From DASYML01 sp036399835 (GTDB lineage Bacteria; Acidobacteriota; Blastocatellia; Pyrinomonadales; Pyrinomonadaceae): a DNA stretch of 34,221 bases. Position 1 is the stretch's first letter; each line of letters opens with the position of its first letter. The translations under genes were made by a program, and so were the position numbers. The stretch is from positions 1 through 34,221 of the forward strand of contig DASWMI010000187.1 in assembly GCA_036399835.1 (NCBI GenBank), in the 5' to 3' direction. Shown here one piece after another: positions 17,324 to 24,357 of this stretch. Under the pieces are notes generated by a model. It saw only the letters and a list, made by a program, of their open reading frames with translations. It was not told the DNA's origin and did no database searches.

Positions 17324-18811
17324 CTATTGAGGCTGGCCGCTGAAGGAGGATTGAAGCTTGATGCGCAGGGCTTTGGCGGCATCGAATTCCGCGTCCGATT
17401 CCAGCGCCCGGTTGATATATTCGAGCGCCTTTTCCATCTGCCTGAGACCGTAATAAGAGACGCCCATGTTATAGGCCGTCCCCGCCTCCATCCCGTAGAG
17501 CCGGACCGAATGCTGAAAAAATTCGAGGGCTTCAGTATAAAACTCCATCTCTAAAAGCAGCGTGCCGAGTTGAAAGGCCAGGTCGTCCTCCTCGCCTATG
17601 GGGAGATAGCAATTCCAGACCTGCTTGATGGCCTCGGATAGCTCCTGCTTTTGCATCTCTGAAATCTCCGAGAGATGAGTCTTCAAGACGGGCAGGCATT
17701 CACAGAATCTCTTATAGTCCCACCCGCTTAACCTGAGAAAAGCGAGAAGCTGTTCGAGGCTCAAAGCTTCGTAGACACGCTCGACGCCGCTTTTCAAAGT
17801 AAAGAAATCGTCTGGACCAAATTTTTCGACCGCCTCACTGTAGGCCTGCCGCGTCTCTATAAAGCCGCCGCAAGGATTGCCGAAGATAAAGGCGGAGAGG
17901 TTGAGTTTTTCCGGGCGGTGCGCGGGATGGAGCACCTGCCCGCCCTGTTGCAGGCAATATTCTCCGATAAGCTGGTAATCAACCATCATCGAGAGAGAGC
18001 CATGCACGACCATCGTCGGCGCACCCTGTCCACGCAAGATCGCTTCGTCGATGTGATAGCCCCTATCGCCTGACAAGAGCAACATGCGCCCGCTTGAGAG
18101 ACGATGGAAATAGTCCATGCATTGCAGCGCAGCCAAGGGAAAGAGGAAGGCCGCTTCCGGCAGACGCTGCCTGTAGTCTTGCAGGAGACGATTCCACACG
18201 GCATCTTCGTAATAATCTTCGTGGACCAGATTATTGTGATAAGAGATTTCCGCACGCGAGAGGATGCCAGGGTCTTCAGGGTCAGGCTCTTTGTGCGGCG
18301 TGTTGACGGTTATCAGCGTTTCAAAGAGCTGGCCTTCAGAGACGAAAAAGGCATCCTGCGGAATACTGTCAAAGAGATAGTTGGAAATCAGGACCAGCGG
18401 ATTGCGCACGCTCTCTGTCGAGAGGAGTTCGCCGGAATTGACAAGCTTCAACTGCTCATCGCGCTCGACATCAAAGCGTGCGTAATCCAGCAGCCCCTCT
18501 TCGACAAAGGGTTGAAGAGAGGTGTGCGCGCTCCAGTATTCCACATTGCGCTCTGTGAAATCCGTCATCACGTACTTGACGCGAATATCTTTGAGGACGG
18601 AGTTGCGATGCACGCCGAGAAATTTTTTTAGAAAGAGATAAGCAAAGCGCCCCGGGCCGGAACCTAGTTCAACCAGATAAACTGGCTGCGTGAGGTCAAG
18701 CGGGACAAAGGACGAGGGATTTCGCGACCTTGAAGATTTGCTTCCCGGAGTTCGACGTGCAGAGTCTAACCTTTTTAGAAGAGAACAGCCAGAGCAATAG
18801 CTGACTCTTAA
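17324..18811 (-). CDS. SAM-dependent methyltransferase with C-terminal TPR, 5'-truncated (likely pseudogene)
   Basis: The open frame runs from 18811 to 17324, but the only usual in-frame start is a GTG at 18613, downstream of the cofactor-binding core. The glycine-rich SAM motif I (PVYLVELGSGPGRFAYLF) is encoded at about 18685-18632. The next conserved blocks (KYVMTDFTERNVEYW, NYLFDSIPQDAF) follow in frame. Members of this family that I recall have ~70-90 more residues before motif I; here that part is missing and a TGA lies at 18812-18814. No N-terminus appears in other frames. The C-terminal third holds TPR-like repeats (residues ~330-429 counted from the GTG: AYNMGVSYYGLRQMEKALEYINRAL). 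Either a decayed gene or one using a rare start such as CTG at 18676. The family is related to MidA/NDUFAF7-like methyltransferases; substrate unknown. Confidence 0.6.
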   Translation of the reverse strand, partial: LRVSYCSGCSLLKRLDSARRTPGSKSSRSRNPSSFVPLDLTQPVYLVELGSGPGRFAYLFLKKFLGVHRNSVLKDIRVKYVMTDFTERNVEYWSAHTSLQPFVEEGLLDYARFDVERDEQLKLVNSGELLSTESVRNPLVLISNYLFDSIPQDAFFVSEGQLFETLITVNTPHKEPDPEDPGILSRAEISYHNNLVHEDYYEDAVWNRLLQDYRQRLPEAAFLFPLAALQCMDYFHRLSSGRMLLLSGDRGYHIDEAILRGQGAPTMVVHGSLSMMVDYQLIGEYCLQQGGQVLHPAHRPEKLNLSAFIFGNPCGGFIETRQAYSEAVEKFGPDDFFTLKSGVERVYEALSLEQLLAFLRLSGWDYKRFCECLPVLKTHLSEISEMQKQELSEAIKQVWNCYLPIGEEDDLAFQLGTLLLEMEFYTEALEFFQHSVRLYGMEAGTAYNMGVSYYGLRQMEKALEYINRALESDAEFDAAKALRIKLQSSFSGQPQ

Positions 18812-18834
18812 TCATTATCATAACTGGTCCAGGA

Positions 18835-19752
18835 TTATTTGCGTTGCTGGACCGGACCGGGCCTACGCTTGTGCTCGCCCTTGATAATCTGCTGGTAGCT
18901 GTAGAAGGAATCCAAAGGGAGTCCGGCCTGCTCCGCGCCGTCTGCATCGGGCTGGTAATGGCCCGACCCGTTGCTCCACCATTCCAGCTTGCCGTTATTG
19001 AAGAACGCCTCGCCCGCATAGAGCACCTGCTGCCCTTCGGCTATCGAAGGATGCCTGTAACGACTGTGGAGCAGCGTCTGCCCTTCCCTGGTCCGCACAA
19101 AGTTGTATTGCTGGTTGGGAACATTGACGCCGTGGCTGTCAACCCTGTGCAGCCTGTACTGGTCCGTAAAATTTTCGAGCCGGAAAATATTGCTCCGGTT
19201 GACAGGCTCGACCGCTCCCGGATGCAGGTTAGGATAATACTTGACGGCCTGTATGACTCTCGAATTAGTAAAGGGCCTGACCGCCCGCTGGATCGTCGGG
19301 CTTGAACCTGCGAGGCGCGCTGCTGGTCCAGGTCTATGGTCCATAACAGGTCTGGCGTGGATGTTTACTCGCGGCGCGCCCTGTTGTGATTGCTGTTGAT
19401 GCGTGCGGACGGGAGATGGCGCGAGAGGTCTTTGCGGCTGGCGGGCCGGAAGGGTTTTTGGCTGCGCGGTTCTTTGTAGAGTTGTTTGCGGAATCCCGTG
19501 TTGAAGCGGCGTTTGAACGGTCCGGGATAAAGCATTTGCCCCGGTCCGTTGAGCTAGAGGTGCGCTGGAGGCCATCTTTGGCTGAAGAGAGGGAGCGGGC
19601 TGCCGATGATGCTCAAGCTGAGAGACGACAGACTGACGCGCCGTCTGCCGCCCTGCCTGAGGCTGCACGAGTCCGGCCAAAGGCGTCCGGCCTGGTTGCC
19701 AGACAGCCCTCGTCTGAAAGCCCTGTGCAGGAGGATTCTTTTTCGCGTTCAT
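18835..19752 (-). CDS. Putative cargo/effector: Pro/Gln-rich leader plus C-terminal 'SGHY' domain
   Basis: 305 residues. Residues 1-~165 are low complexity, rich in Pro, Gln, Ala and Arg, with repeated motifs such as SLQPK, TLQRTAQPK, TIQRAVR and VIQAVK. This is the same leader style as the next two proteins upstream. From ~170 a folded domain begins (YNFVRTREGQTLLHSRYRHPSIAEGQQVLYAGEAFF), ending with WSNGSGHYQP (SGHY at ~263-266) and AGLPLDSF. I recognise the 'VLYAGE ... W.N.SGHY.P ... GLP' pattern as recurring at the C-termini of polymorphic-toxin-like and DUF4157-linked proteins, but no activity is established. No signal peptide. GGAAAG precedes the ATG. Its position behind vgrG, the PAAR-like gene and the deaminase makes a T6SS cargo plausible; this is inference. 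Confidence 0.72.
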   Translation of the reverse strand: MNAKKNPPAQGFQTRAVWQPGRTPLAGLVQPQAGRQTARQSVVSQLEHHRQPAPSLQPKMASSAPLAQRTGANALSRTVQTPLQHGIPQTTLQRTAQPKTLPARQPQRPLAPSPVRTHQQQSQQGAPRVNIHARPVMDHRPGPAARLAGSSPTIQRAVRPFTNSRVIQAVKYYPNLHPGAVEPVNRSNIFRLENFTDQYRLHRVDSHGVNVPNQQYNFVRTREGQTLLHSRYRHPSIAEGQQVLYAGEAFFNNGKLEWWSNGSGHYQPDADGAEQAGLPLDSFYSYQQIIKGEHKRRPGPVQQRK

Positions 19753-19862
19753 CAGCTTTCCAGTTCTGCTCGCACACTATCCGAAGCTTCAAGCCATCGC
19801 GGATAATGTCTCTTCAACTCTTCCGGCGCGACGAAACAATCGCGTCAACGCAAACCGTTTGC

Positions 19863-22178
19863 TCATCCCTTCTTTTTGAACACGTACTTCACTGTCGGAT
19901 TGACGTTGTTTACCTCCGGCCCCTCGTAAATGTACGGCATGAGCAGATTGTCCAGGTATTCCTGCCGCGCCTGTAAATTATTTGCCTGCACGCCGAATCT
20001 ATTGAAAACCTCATCCGCCCTGAGCGTCAGAGATGCGGGCTGGAAGACGATTGGCGCTAGCTGCGGCGTGAAATTAAGCTCCGGATTTGGATTAGGGTTG
20101 CGGCGGCCTAAACGTAGCACCAGCTTTGGCCGCTCCTGATTCGTTTGCTGCGGCGTTGGAATGACCTGCGGCGTCGTGTTTACCTGTGATGTTGTGTCGC
20201 GATTAAATGGACCAAGACGCAGTATTATCTTTTGCTTCTCCTCGTTCGTTTGCGGCGGGGTTGGATTTATCCGGGTCGTCGAATTGCTGTTGCGGCGACC
20301 TAAACGCAGCATTAGCTTTGGCCGTTCCTGATTCTGCGTCTGCGGATTGAGGCTCGAGCTTTGGTCCTTTGAATTCAGCTTGCGACGCTTATGGTCAAGA
20401 GAGTCTTCAGTCGAGCTATCATCCGACTTTGAGCTATCATCCGACTCTGAACTCTCATCCAGTTCCATGCTCTTAGGCATGGGAATCTGAGATGCCTCAT
20501 GGTATGAGTAGAAGACGTGTTTATCCTTGACCCCTTTCTTCTCGTCGAAACGTTCATCCCAGATTTCGGTCGTTTCCCTGGTGTAGAGCATATCATCCTC
20601 TTCCTCATCCGAAGAACTCCAATCCTCTTCTTCATAAACGCCATCAAGATGAGCGTAGCTGATCTTTTGGTTTGTAATACCCAATGTGCCAGCGCGTTTG
20701 CCAAGCTCGCCCAACCAGGTTCTAAAGACTTGCTTATCGCCGTCATCAAGCTTGAGATACGCCTTATACACCTTGGCTCCGAGTAAACGTTTCAGGTATT
20801 GAGGATTCCCCCAGATTTTATTTGAGAAGGTATAGGGTTTGGAATAGAGCGACATGTGGCATCCGGCAAACTTGGTGAACCCGGCGGCCAGCAGTTGCGC
20901 GGCGCAGAAGAAGCAGCAGTATTGCTGGATGCCTATGTAATTCGTATTCGGACACATTTCCCAAAGCTGTATCTCGGCGTGGACCTGTGGGGTGCAGCTC
21001 AGATTCCTGTTTGGCTTGATGATGGCCCAGTTGCTTGGATATTTCTTGTTGAGCTTTCGTCGCTGCGGCAGCGGCAGAGAATTCGAGTTGGCGGCATACA
21101 GGCGAAAGCCCGATGGAGTCTTGCAGTAAGCCACGCAATCCATCGCCGGTTTAGGTTCCGTCTTTCTTTTCGGTTTGCCGTTTACCTTCTGGTATAAAGC
21201 ACCCCTTGCAAATCTCTTCCAGGCTTCAAAATCCTTTTTCTTCAGATTACCCTTGTCCTTGCCAGTGACCTTGCTGTACGGCTCGACCATAGTGCGCATG
21301 TGCTCGTAAGCCTGGACCAGTAGAGAGTCTATTACTTCAATCTTCTCATCCGCCTCCTGTCTCTGTTTTTTCTCTTCGTCATCTTTCGCCTTCTTGACAG
21401 ACAGACGGCGACTCCTCCTGATCTGAGGCTTTCTGTTGCCGGTATTGTTATTGTTGATGTCGAGGTCATCCGTTTGATTTCGTTTTCTCTTGTTCCCCTT
21501 TGAAGGAGCGTAAGTGCGGCCCGTCTTATCGTCGTATATCTCCCCGTCCTCACTCCCCTTGTGCTTGGGCGGCACGGCAGTCGAGCTTGAGCCTCCAACT
21601 GCCTTCCATTCCTCCCTGGCTTCTTTCCACTTCCAACGCGTGCGCTGTATGACTTGAGATGCCGAGCGGCGCAGACTCCCCGGCGCTGTCTGGCGTAGAG
21701 AAACGGGGACAACAGTCTCGACCCGGTGTGCCATTTGTATAGTCTGCGCGCGTGGCGCAAGGGTGCTATGCGAAGCGGTCAAAGCCTTGAGCTGCACGGA
21801 GGACTGCGGCGTGAGACCTGACCCCTGTAGATTCGACGCCGCTGGCAGGCGCTGCTGCTGCTGTCCTCCCGAGTTTGTCTGTGGACCAGCGGCGCTCGTC
21901 GTGTGCGTTGCTTGATGTTGGCAATGGAGCTTCGCCTGGTTGCTCCTGCCAGCCGCTGTTGAGGTAGTCTGCGCGCCAGCCGCCTTTAATTGCAAGACTT
22001 TCTGTGTGGGCTGCGGACGATAAGGCGTCGGAGCGACGGGTCGCCTTTGGACCAGCAGAGTGATGGCTGTTTGAGGCTGCAAGAGATTGGGCCTGTGTGC
22101 GTGCGTGTGGGCCGTCGAGCGAGCAGGCGCAGTCGGCACACGGCGTTCTGGCGCGAGCATATCCTTTTCCCGTTTCAA
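19863..22178 (-). CDS. Putative effector: Pro/Gln-rich leader, cytidine-deaminase-like domain, NLS-like and acidic repeats
   Basis: 771 residues from TTG at 22178 (GAGGG about 9 bases upstream); ATG at 22160 is the alternative start. Residues 1-~180 are a Pro/Gln/Thr-rich leader with LLVQRRP, VLQLKA, SVQLKA and QVIQRTRWKWK. Residues ~205-275 are highly charged with clusters like monopartite nuclear signals (KGNKRKRNQ, RRSRRLSVKKAK). The core ~300-500 carries HAE at 400-402 and CCFFC at 421-425, the zinc-binding pair of the deaminase superfamily, in the context NYIGIQQYCCFFCAAQL, resembling the OTT_1508/BURPS668_1122-type toxin deaminases. Then come acidic blocks (SSSDEEEDD, SDDSSKSDDSS), HKRRKLN, and three copies of a KL.LRLGRRN repeat. 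The gene is visibly more A/T-rich than its neighbours. Expected activity: hydrolytic deamination of a base in nucleic acid or nucleotide. No immunity gene is evident next to it. Confidence 0.78.
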   Translation of the reverse strand: MKREKDMLAPERRVPTAPARSTAHTHAHRPNLLQPQTAITLLVQRRPVAPTPYRPQPTQKVLQLKAAGAQTTSTAAGRSNQAKLHCQHQATHTTSAAGPQTNSGGQQQQRLPAASNLQGSGLTPQSSVQLKALTASHSTLAPRAQTIQMAHRVETVVPVSLRQTAPGSLRRSASQVIQRTRWKWKEAREEWKAVGGSSSTAVPPKHKGSEDGEIYDDKTGRTYAPSKGNKRKRNQTDDLDINNNNTGNRKPQIRRSRRLSVKKAKDDEEKKQRQEADEKIEVIDSLLVQAYEHMRTMVEPYSKVTGKDKGNLKKKDFEAWKRFARGALYQKVNGKPKRKTEPKPAMDCVAYCKTPSGFRLYAANSNSLPLPQRRKLNKKYPSNWAIIKPNRNLSCTPQVHAEIQLWEMCPNTNYIGIQQYCCFFCAAQLLAAGFTKFAGCHMSLYSKPYTFSNKIWGNPQYLKRLLGAKVYKAYLKLDDGDKQVFRTWLGELGKRAGTLGITNQKISYAHLDGVYEEEDWSSSDEEEDDMLYTRETTEIWDERFDEKKGVKDKHVFYSYHEASQIPMPKSMELDESSESDDSSKSDDSSTEDSLDHKRRKLNSKDQSSSLNPQTQNQERPKLMLRLGRRNSNSTTRINPTPPQTNEEKQKIILRLGPFNRDTTSQVNTTPQVIPTPQQTNQERPKLVLRLGRRNPNPNPELNFTPQLAPIVFQPASLTLRADEVFNRFGVQANNLQARQEYLDNLLMPYIYEGPEVNNVNPTVKYVFKKKG
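20104..20345 (-). repeat. Three diverged tandem-type repeats inside the deaminase gene
   Basis: Three ~45-50 base units (about 20104-20155, 20206-20265, 20296-20345) encode (Q/E)E(R/K)xK(L/I)xLRLG followed by RRN or PFN, with Thr/Pro/Gln spacers. The outer two copies are nearly identical at DNA level (CTAAACG..AGC.....AGCTTTGGCCG.TCCTGATT). Upstream, an 18-base unit (GAGCTATCATCCGACT) occurs twice at 20413-20446 and encodes the SDDSS repeat. Confidence 0.7.
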
Positions 22179-22202
22179 CAGCCTGACCCTCTGGTAGGGA
22201 GA

Positions 22203-23042
22203 TTATTCTGATTTAAGCACGAGCGGAGTCATCGCAGCCTTGACACCCATCCGGTCCGCTTCGGCTTCCAGCGCGTGATCCTGCACGACCGCCACGCCGC
22301 CGCCAAAAGGATTGCTGACCCTGCCGGACTTCTGCTGGACCACATGCCACAACTCGTGGCCGAGCAGTTTCTGTCCCTGGATGGTATGAGGGTTATACTG
22401 GCCCGGCGCGAAATGTATGTTCGTGCCCCAGGTGTAGGCTATCGCGCCGATGGCCGAAGCCTCCTGGCCGACATGCACGCGGACATCCGAAAAGTCCGTG
22501 TTGAAGGCGGTTTCCATCTTGGTGCGGACCTGATCGGGCAAAGGCTGGCCGCCGCTCTTGGGTTGGAGCGGGACGCGAAAGGCTTCGACGCCAGGGCCGC
22601 TCTTGCGTTGAATTGCTTGCGGCTTCTCCTGTATGGCAACGGCCTTTCTCGAATTTGGACCAGCGCCCTGCGCGGCAGGCGTGTGTCTGGAAGCAGACTG
22701 AGGCTGGGCGGCGGTCCGATGCCATCCAGCGAGACGCGCTTGGAGAGCATGCGTGCCGCCGATAATGTTTGCCTGGACCACACCTGTCGGCTGGCGCGTC
22801 GTCGCCACGCGCGTCGGCTGAGCGGCGCGCGCTGTTTTGGGTTGAACAGTTCGCATTGCTGCCTGCGGGCCGCGAGGCGCGAGGGGCTGGCAATGGGGCT
22901 GTGAATTGGCGGACTGCGCACGCTGCACGGCGGCACGCGAGGGCTGAACTACTGGCTGCCGGGCCGGGCCGCTCTTCGGCTGCGCAGGCGAGGAGGTGCG
23001 AGCTTGAGAGACACTTTTGTGGATTCGCGATGTATTGCCCAT
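22203..23042 (-). CDS. DUF4157 metallopeptidase-like protein with Pro/Gln-rich leader
   Basis: 279 residues from the ATG at 23042, with GGAGGA nine bases upstream (a GTG at 23045 is also possible). Residues 1-~160 are low-complexity Pro/Gln/Ala/Arg with VQRAQSA, TVQPKTARAAQPT, AIQRKSG and LQPKSGG. Residues ~165-275 are a clear DUF4157 domain: LPDQVRTKMETAFNTDFS, VRVHVG, AIAYTWGTNIHFAPGQYNP, then the zinc motif HELWH at 229-233 in LLGHELWHVVQQ, and the downstream ALEAEADRMG. The family is a putative zinc metallopeptidase, strongly associated in published surveys with extracellular contractile injection systems and their cargo. Here it is 25 bases upstream of the deaminase-like gene (between the two frames), so it could process or be delivered with it. 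No signal peptide. Confidence 0.88.
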   Translation of the reverse strand: MGNTSRIHKSVSQARTSSPAQPKSGPARQPVVQPSRAAVQRAQSANSQPHCQPLAPRGPQAAMRTVQPKTARAAQPTRVATTRQPTGVVQANIIGGTHALQARLAGWHRTAAQPQSASRHTPAAQGAGPNSRKAVAIQEKPQAIQRKSGPGVEAFRVPLQPKSGGQPLPDQVRTKMETAFNTDFSDVRVHVGQEASAIGAIAYTWGTNIHFAPGQYNPHTIQGQKLLGHELWHVVQQKSGRVSNPFGGGVAVVQDHALEAEADRMGVKAAMTPLVLKSE

Positions 23043-23218
23043 CACTTTAAATCCTCCGTGTTGTCTTAACCTTTGCGAGGACTAGACTACTGGAGATGAC
23101 CGTCTTCGGTTCCGTAAACCCGCTGGAGTGTACACCCTTTCGCCGGAATCTCATAGGGATTTTGTCACCTCCGGGGCGCGCGCGGGGCTGGACCAGCCCG
23201 ATGCGTATGAAAGATCGG

Positions 23219-23899
23219 CTAAAGAGAATCCAGAGGGCGCACGACAGCCTTGATCTTCTCTTGTTTGGCAAAGCTGGCAGCCGCCTGTGTGGCCTCGGCC
23301 TGGTCCGTATAAGCTCCTATCCTGACGGAATACCAGAGACGGTTTTCGGCATCGCTGGCGACAAAGACGCTCGGCGTATAACCTTTTATCTCCATCTCTT
23401 CGACCAGCTTGTTCGCCTTCTCTTCCTCCATAAAGACGCCGACCTGTATGGCGAAGGCCGTCGGCTTCGCCGCAGCCATCGCTTCGTTCGCGGCTGCTGC
23501 GGCGGCGGCTGAAGGCTTGCCCTGAGTCGTCTCTGCTTCCTGAATAACCTTGGCCTCGGCGTCGGGCTTCGCGGCTGAAGGTCTGGCTGCCTCCGGCTCG
23601 CCCTCTTCAGGGGGGGCAACCTCTTCCTGGCCCGCTGGTCCAGCAGGTCCACGCAAGGCTGTGTTAGTCGGCCTCAAGCCATCCTGCTTGAGCAGGGCAG
23701 GCTCTGCGGCTGCGTCTTCTTCTGTGGTCTTCTTCGTAGGTTTAGTCTGCGCGTTCGGGGTTCTGTCGGCGAGCGAAGAATCCGTATCCCAGTTTGCGCC
23801 GACCAGCAGGCCCGCGAAGAAAATCACCGCGCAGAGCACCAGAGAGCCTGCCAGCAGAAAGCCCATTGACTGTTTATCTAAAGAAAAATCGTAGTTCAT
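23219..23899 (-). CDS. Membrane-anchored SPOR-domain protein
   Basis: 226 residues. Residues ~12-34 form one hydrophobic helix (GFLLAGSLVLCAVIFFAGLLVG) preceded by a short cytosolic tail, so it is a bitopic inner-membrane protein with its bulk in the periplasm. The middle (~40-140) is a disordered Ala/Pro/Glu/Lys linker. Residues ~146-226 are a SPOR domain (AFAIQVGVFMEEEKANKLVEEM... WYSVRIGAYTDQAEATQAAASF), which binds denuded glycan strands at sites of wall remodelling or division. Such genes are not standard T6SS members. Its position 31 bases after the PAAR-like gene on the same strand suggests co-expression and a possible role in placing the machine at peptidoglycan; this is inference. 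Confidence 0.88.
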   Translation of the reverse strand: MNYDFSLDKQSMGFLLAGSLVLCAVIFFAGLLVGANWDTDSSLADRTPNAQTKPTKKTTEEDAAAEPALLKQDGLRPTNTALRGPAGPAGQEEVAPPEEGEPEAARPSAAKPDAEAKVIQEAETTQGKPSAAAAAAANEAMAAAKPTAFAIQVGVFMEEEKANKLVEEMEIKGYTPSVFVASDAENRLWYSVRIGAYTDQAEATQAAASFAKQEKIKAVVRPLDSL

Positions 23900-23930
23900 G
23901 CTCTGATTCCTCCGCGAAGGATGGGCGTCT

Positions 23931-24332
23931 TCAGGGAGTCATGACGGATGTCTGGCCGGGGTTGGTAATCTGTATCACGCCGCCCCAGACGCACATCAGC
24001 TTGGATTTGTTGTCGAGCGTGGGCATGCTGGCGAGCATCACTGTTGGGACGCCAACAATCCAGGGCGCTGGCGTGACCGGCACGCAGGGCATAGGCGTGA
24101 GCACACCGAGCGCCGCAGCGGTCGCCGCCGCCACCGTCGGGTTAGCCATAGACGAGCACATCCCGAAGGGCATGATGTTGACCATCGGCGCGTGGTCCAT
24201 AATGTTGGCATCCGGTACGCTCGTCATGACGCGATTTTGCGGCAGCACGACGAGCGAGCTGGGCGCTGCCCCGAAGCTGCACTGCAACATGGCTCCCATG
24301 CAAACTTGCATTCCCATAAATTCGTGGACCAT
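23931..24332 (-). CDS. DUF4280 PAAR-like protein (candidate T6SS spike tip)
   Basis: 133 residues covering a whole PAAR-like DUF4280 domain: an early GAMLQCSFG, then PQNRVMTSVPDANIMDHAPMVNI, FGMCSSMANPTVAAATAAA, PCVPVTPAPW and a final SKLMCVWGGVIQITNPG. Four Cys are spread along it. PAAR and PAAR-like proteins sharpen the VgrG spike and carry effectors. DUF4280 proteins differ from classical PAAR in length and Cys pattern but are found in T6SS-type loci. No effector domain is fused to it, so cargo would be separate proteins, such as those encoded just downstream. It starts 25 bases after the MORN-protein stop. Confidence 0.85.
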   Translation of the reverse strand: MVHEFMGMQVCMGAMLQCSFGAAPSSLVVLPQNRVMTSVPDANIMDHAPMVNIMPFGMCSSMANPTVAAATAAALGVLTPMPCVPVTPAPWIVGVPTVMLASMPTLDNKSKLMCVWGGVIQITNPGQTSVMTP

Positions 24333-24357
24333 CCTTTGGCTGAGGCTCTCAAAATCA

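Noticed and set aside
18696..19019. 107-codon minus-strand frame that might supply the missing methyltransferase N-terminus
   Set aside because: Mostly a shifted reading of the SGHY-domain gene; the part after 18821 does not resemble the expected N-terminal region and ends before motif I.
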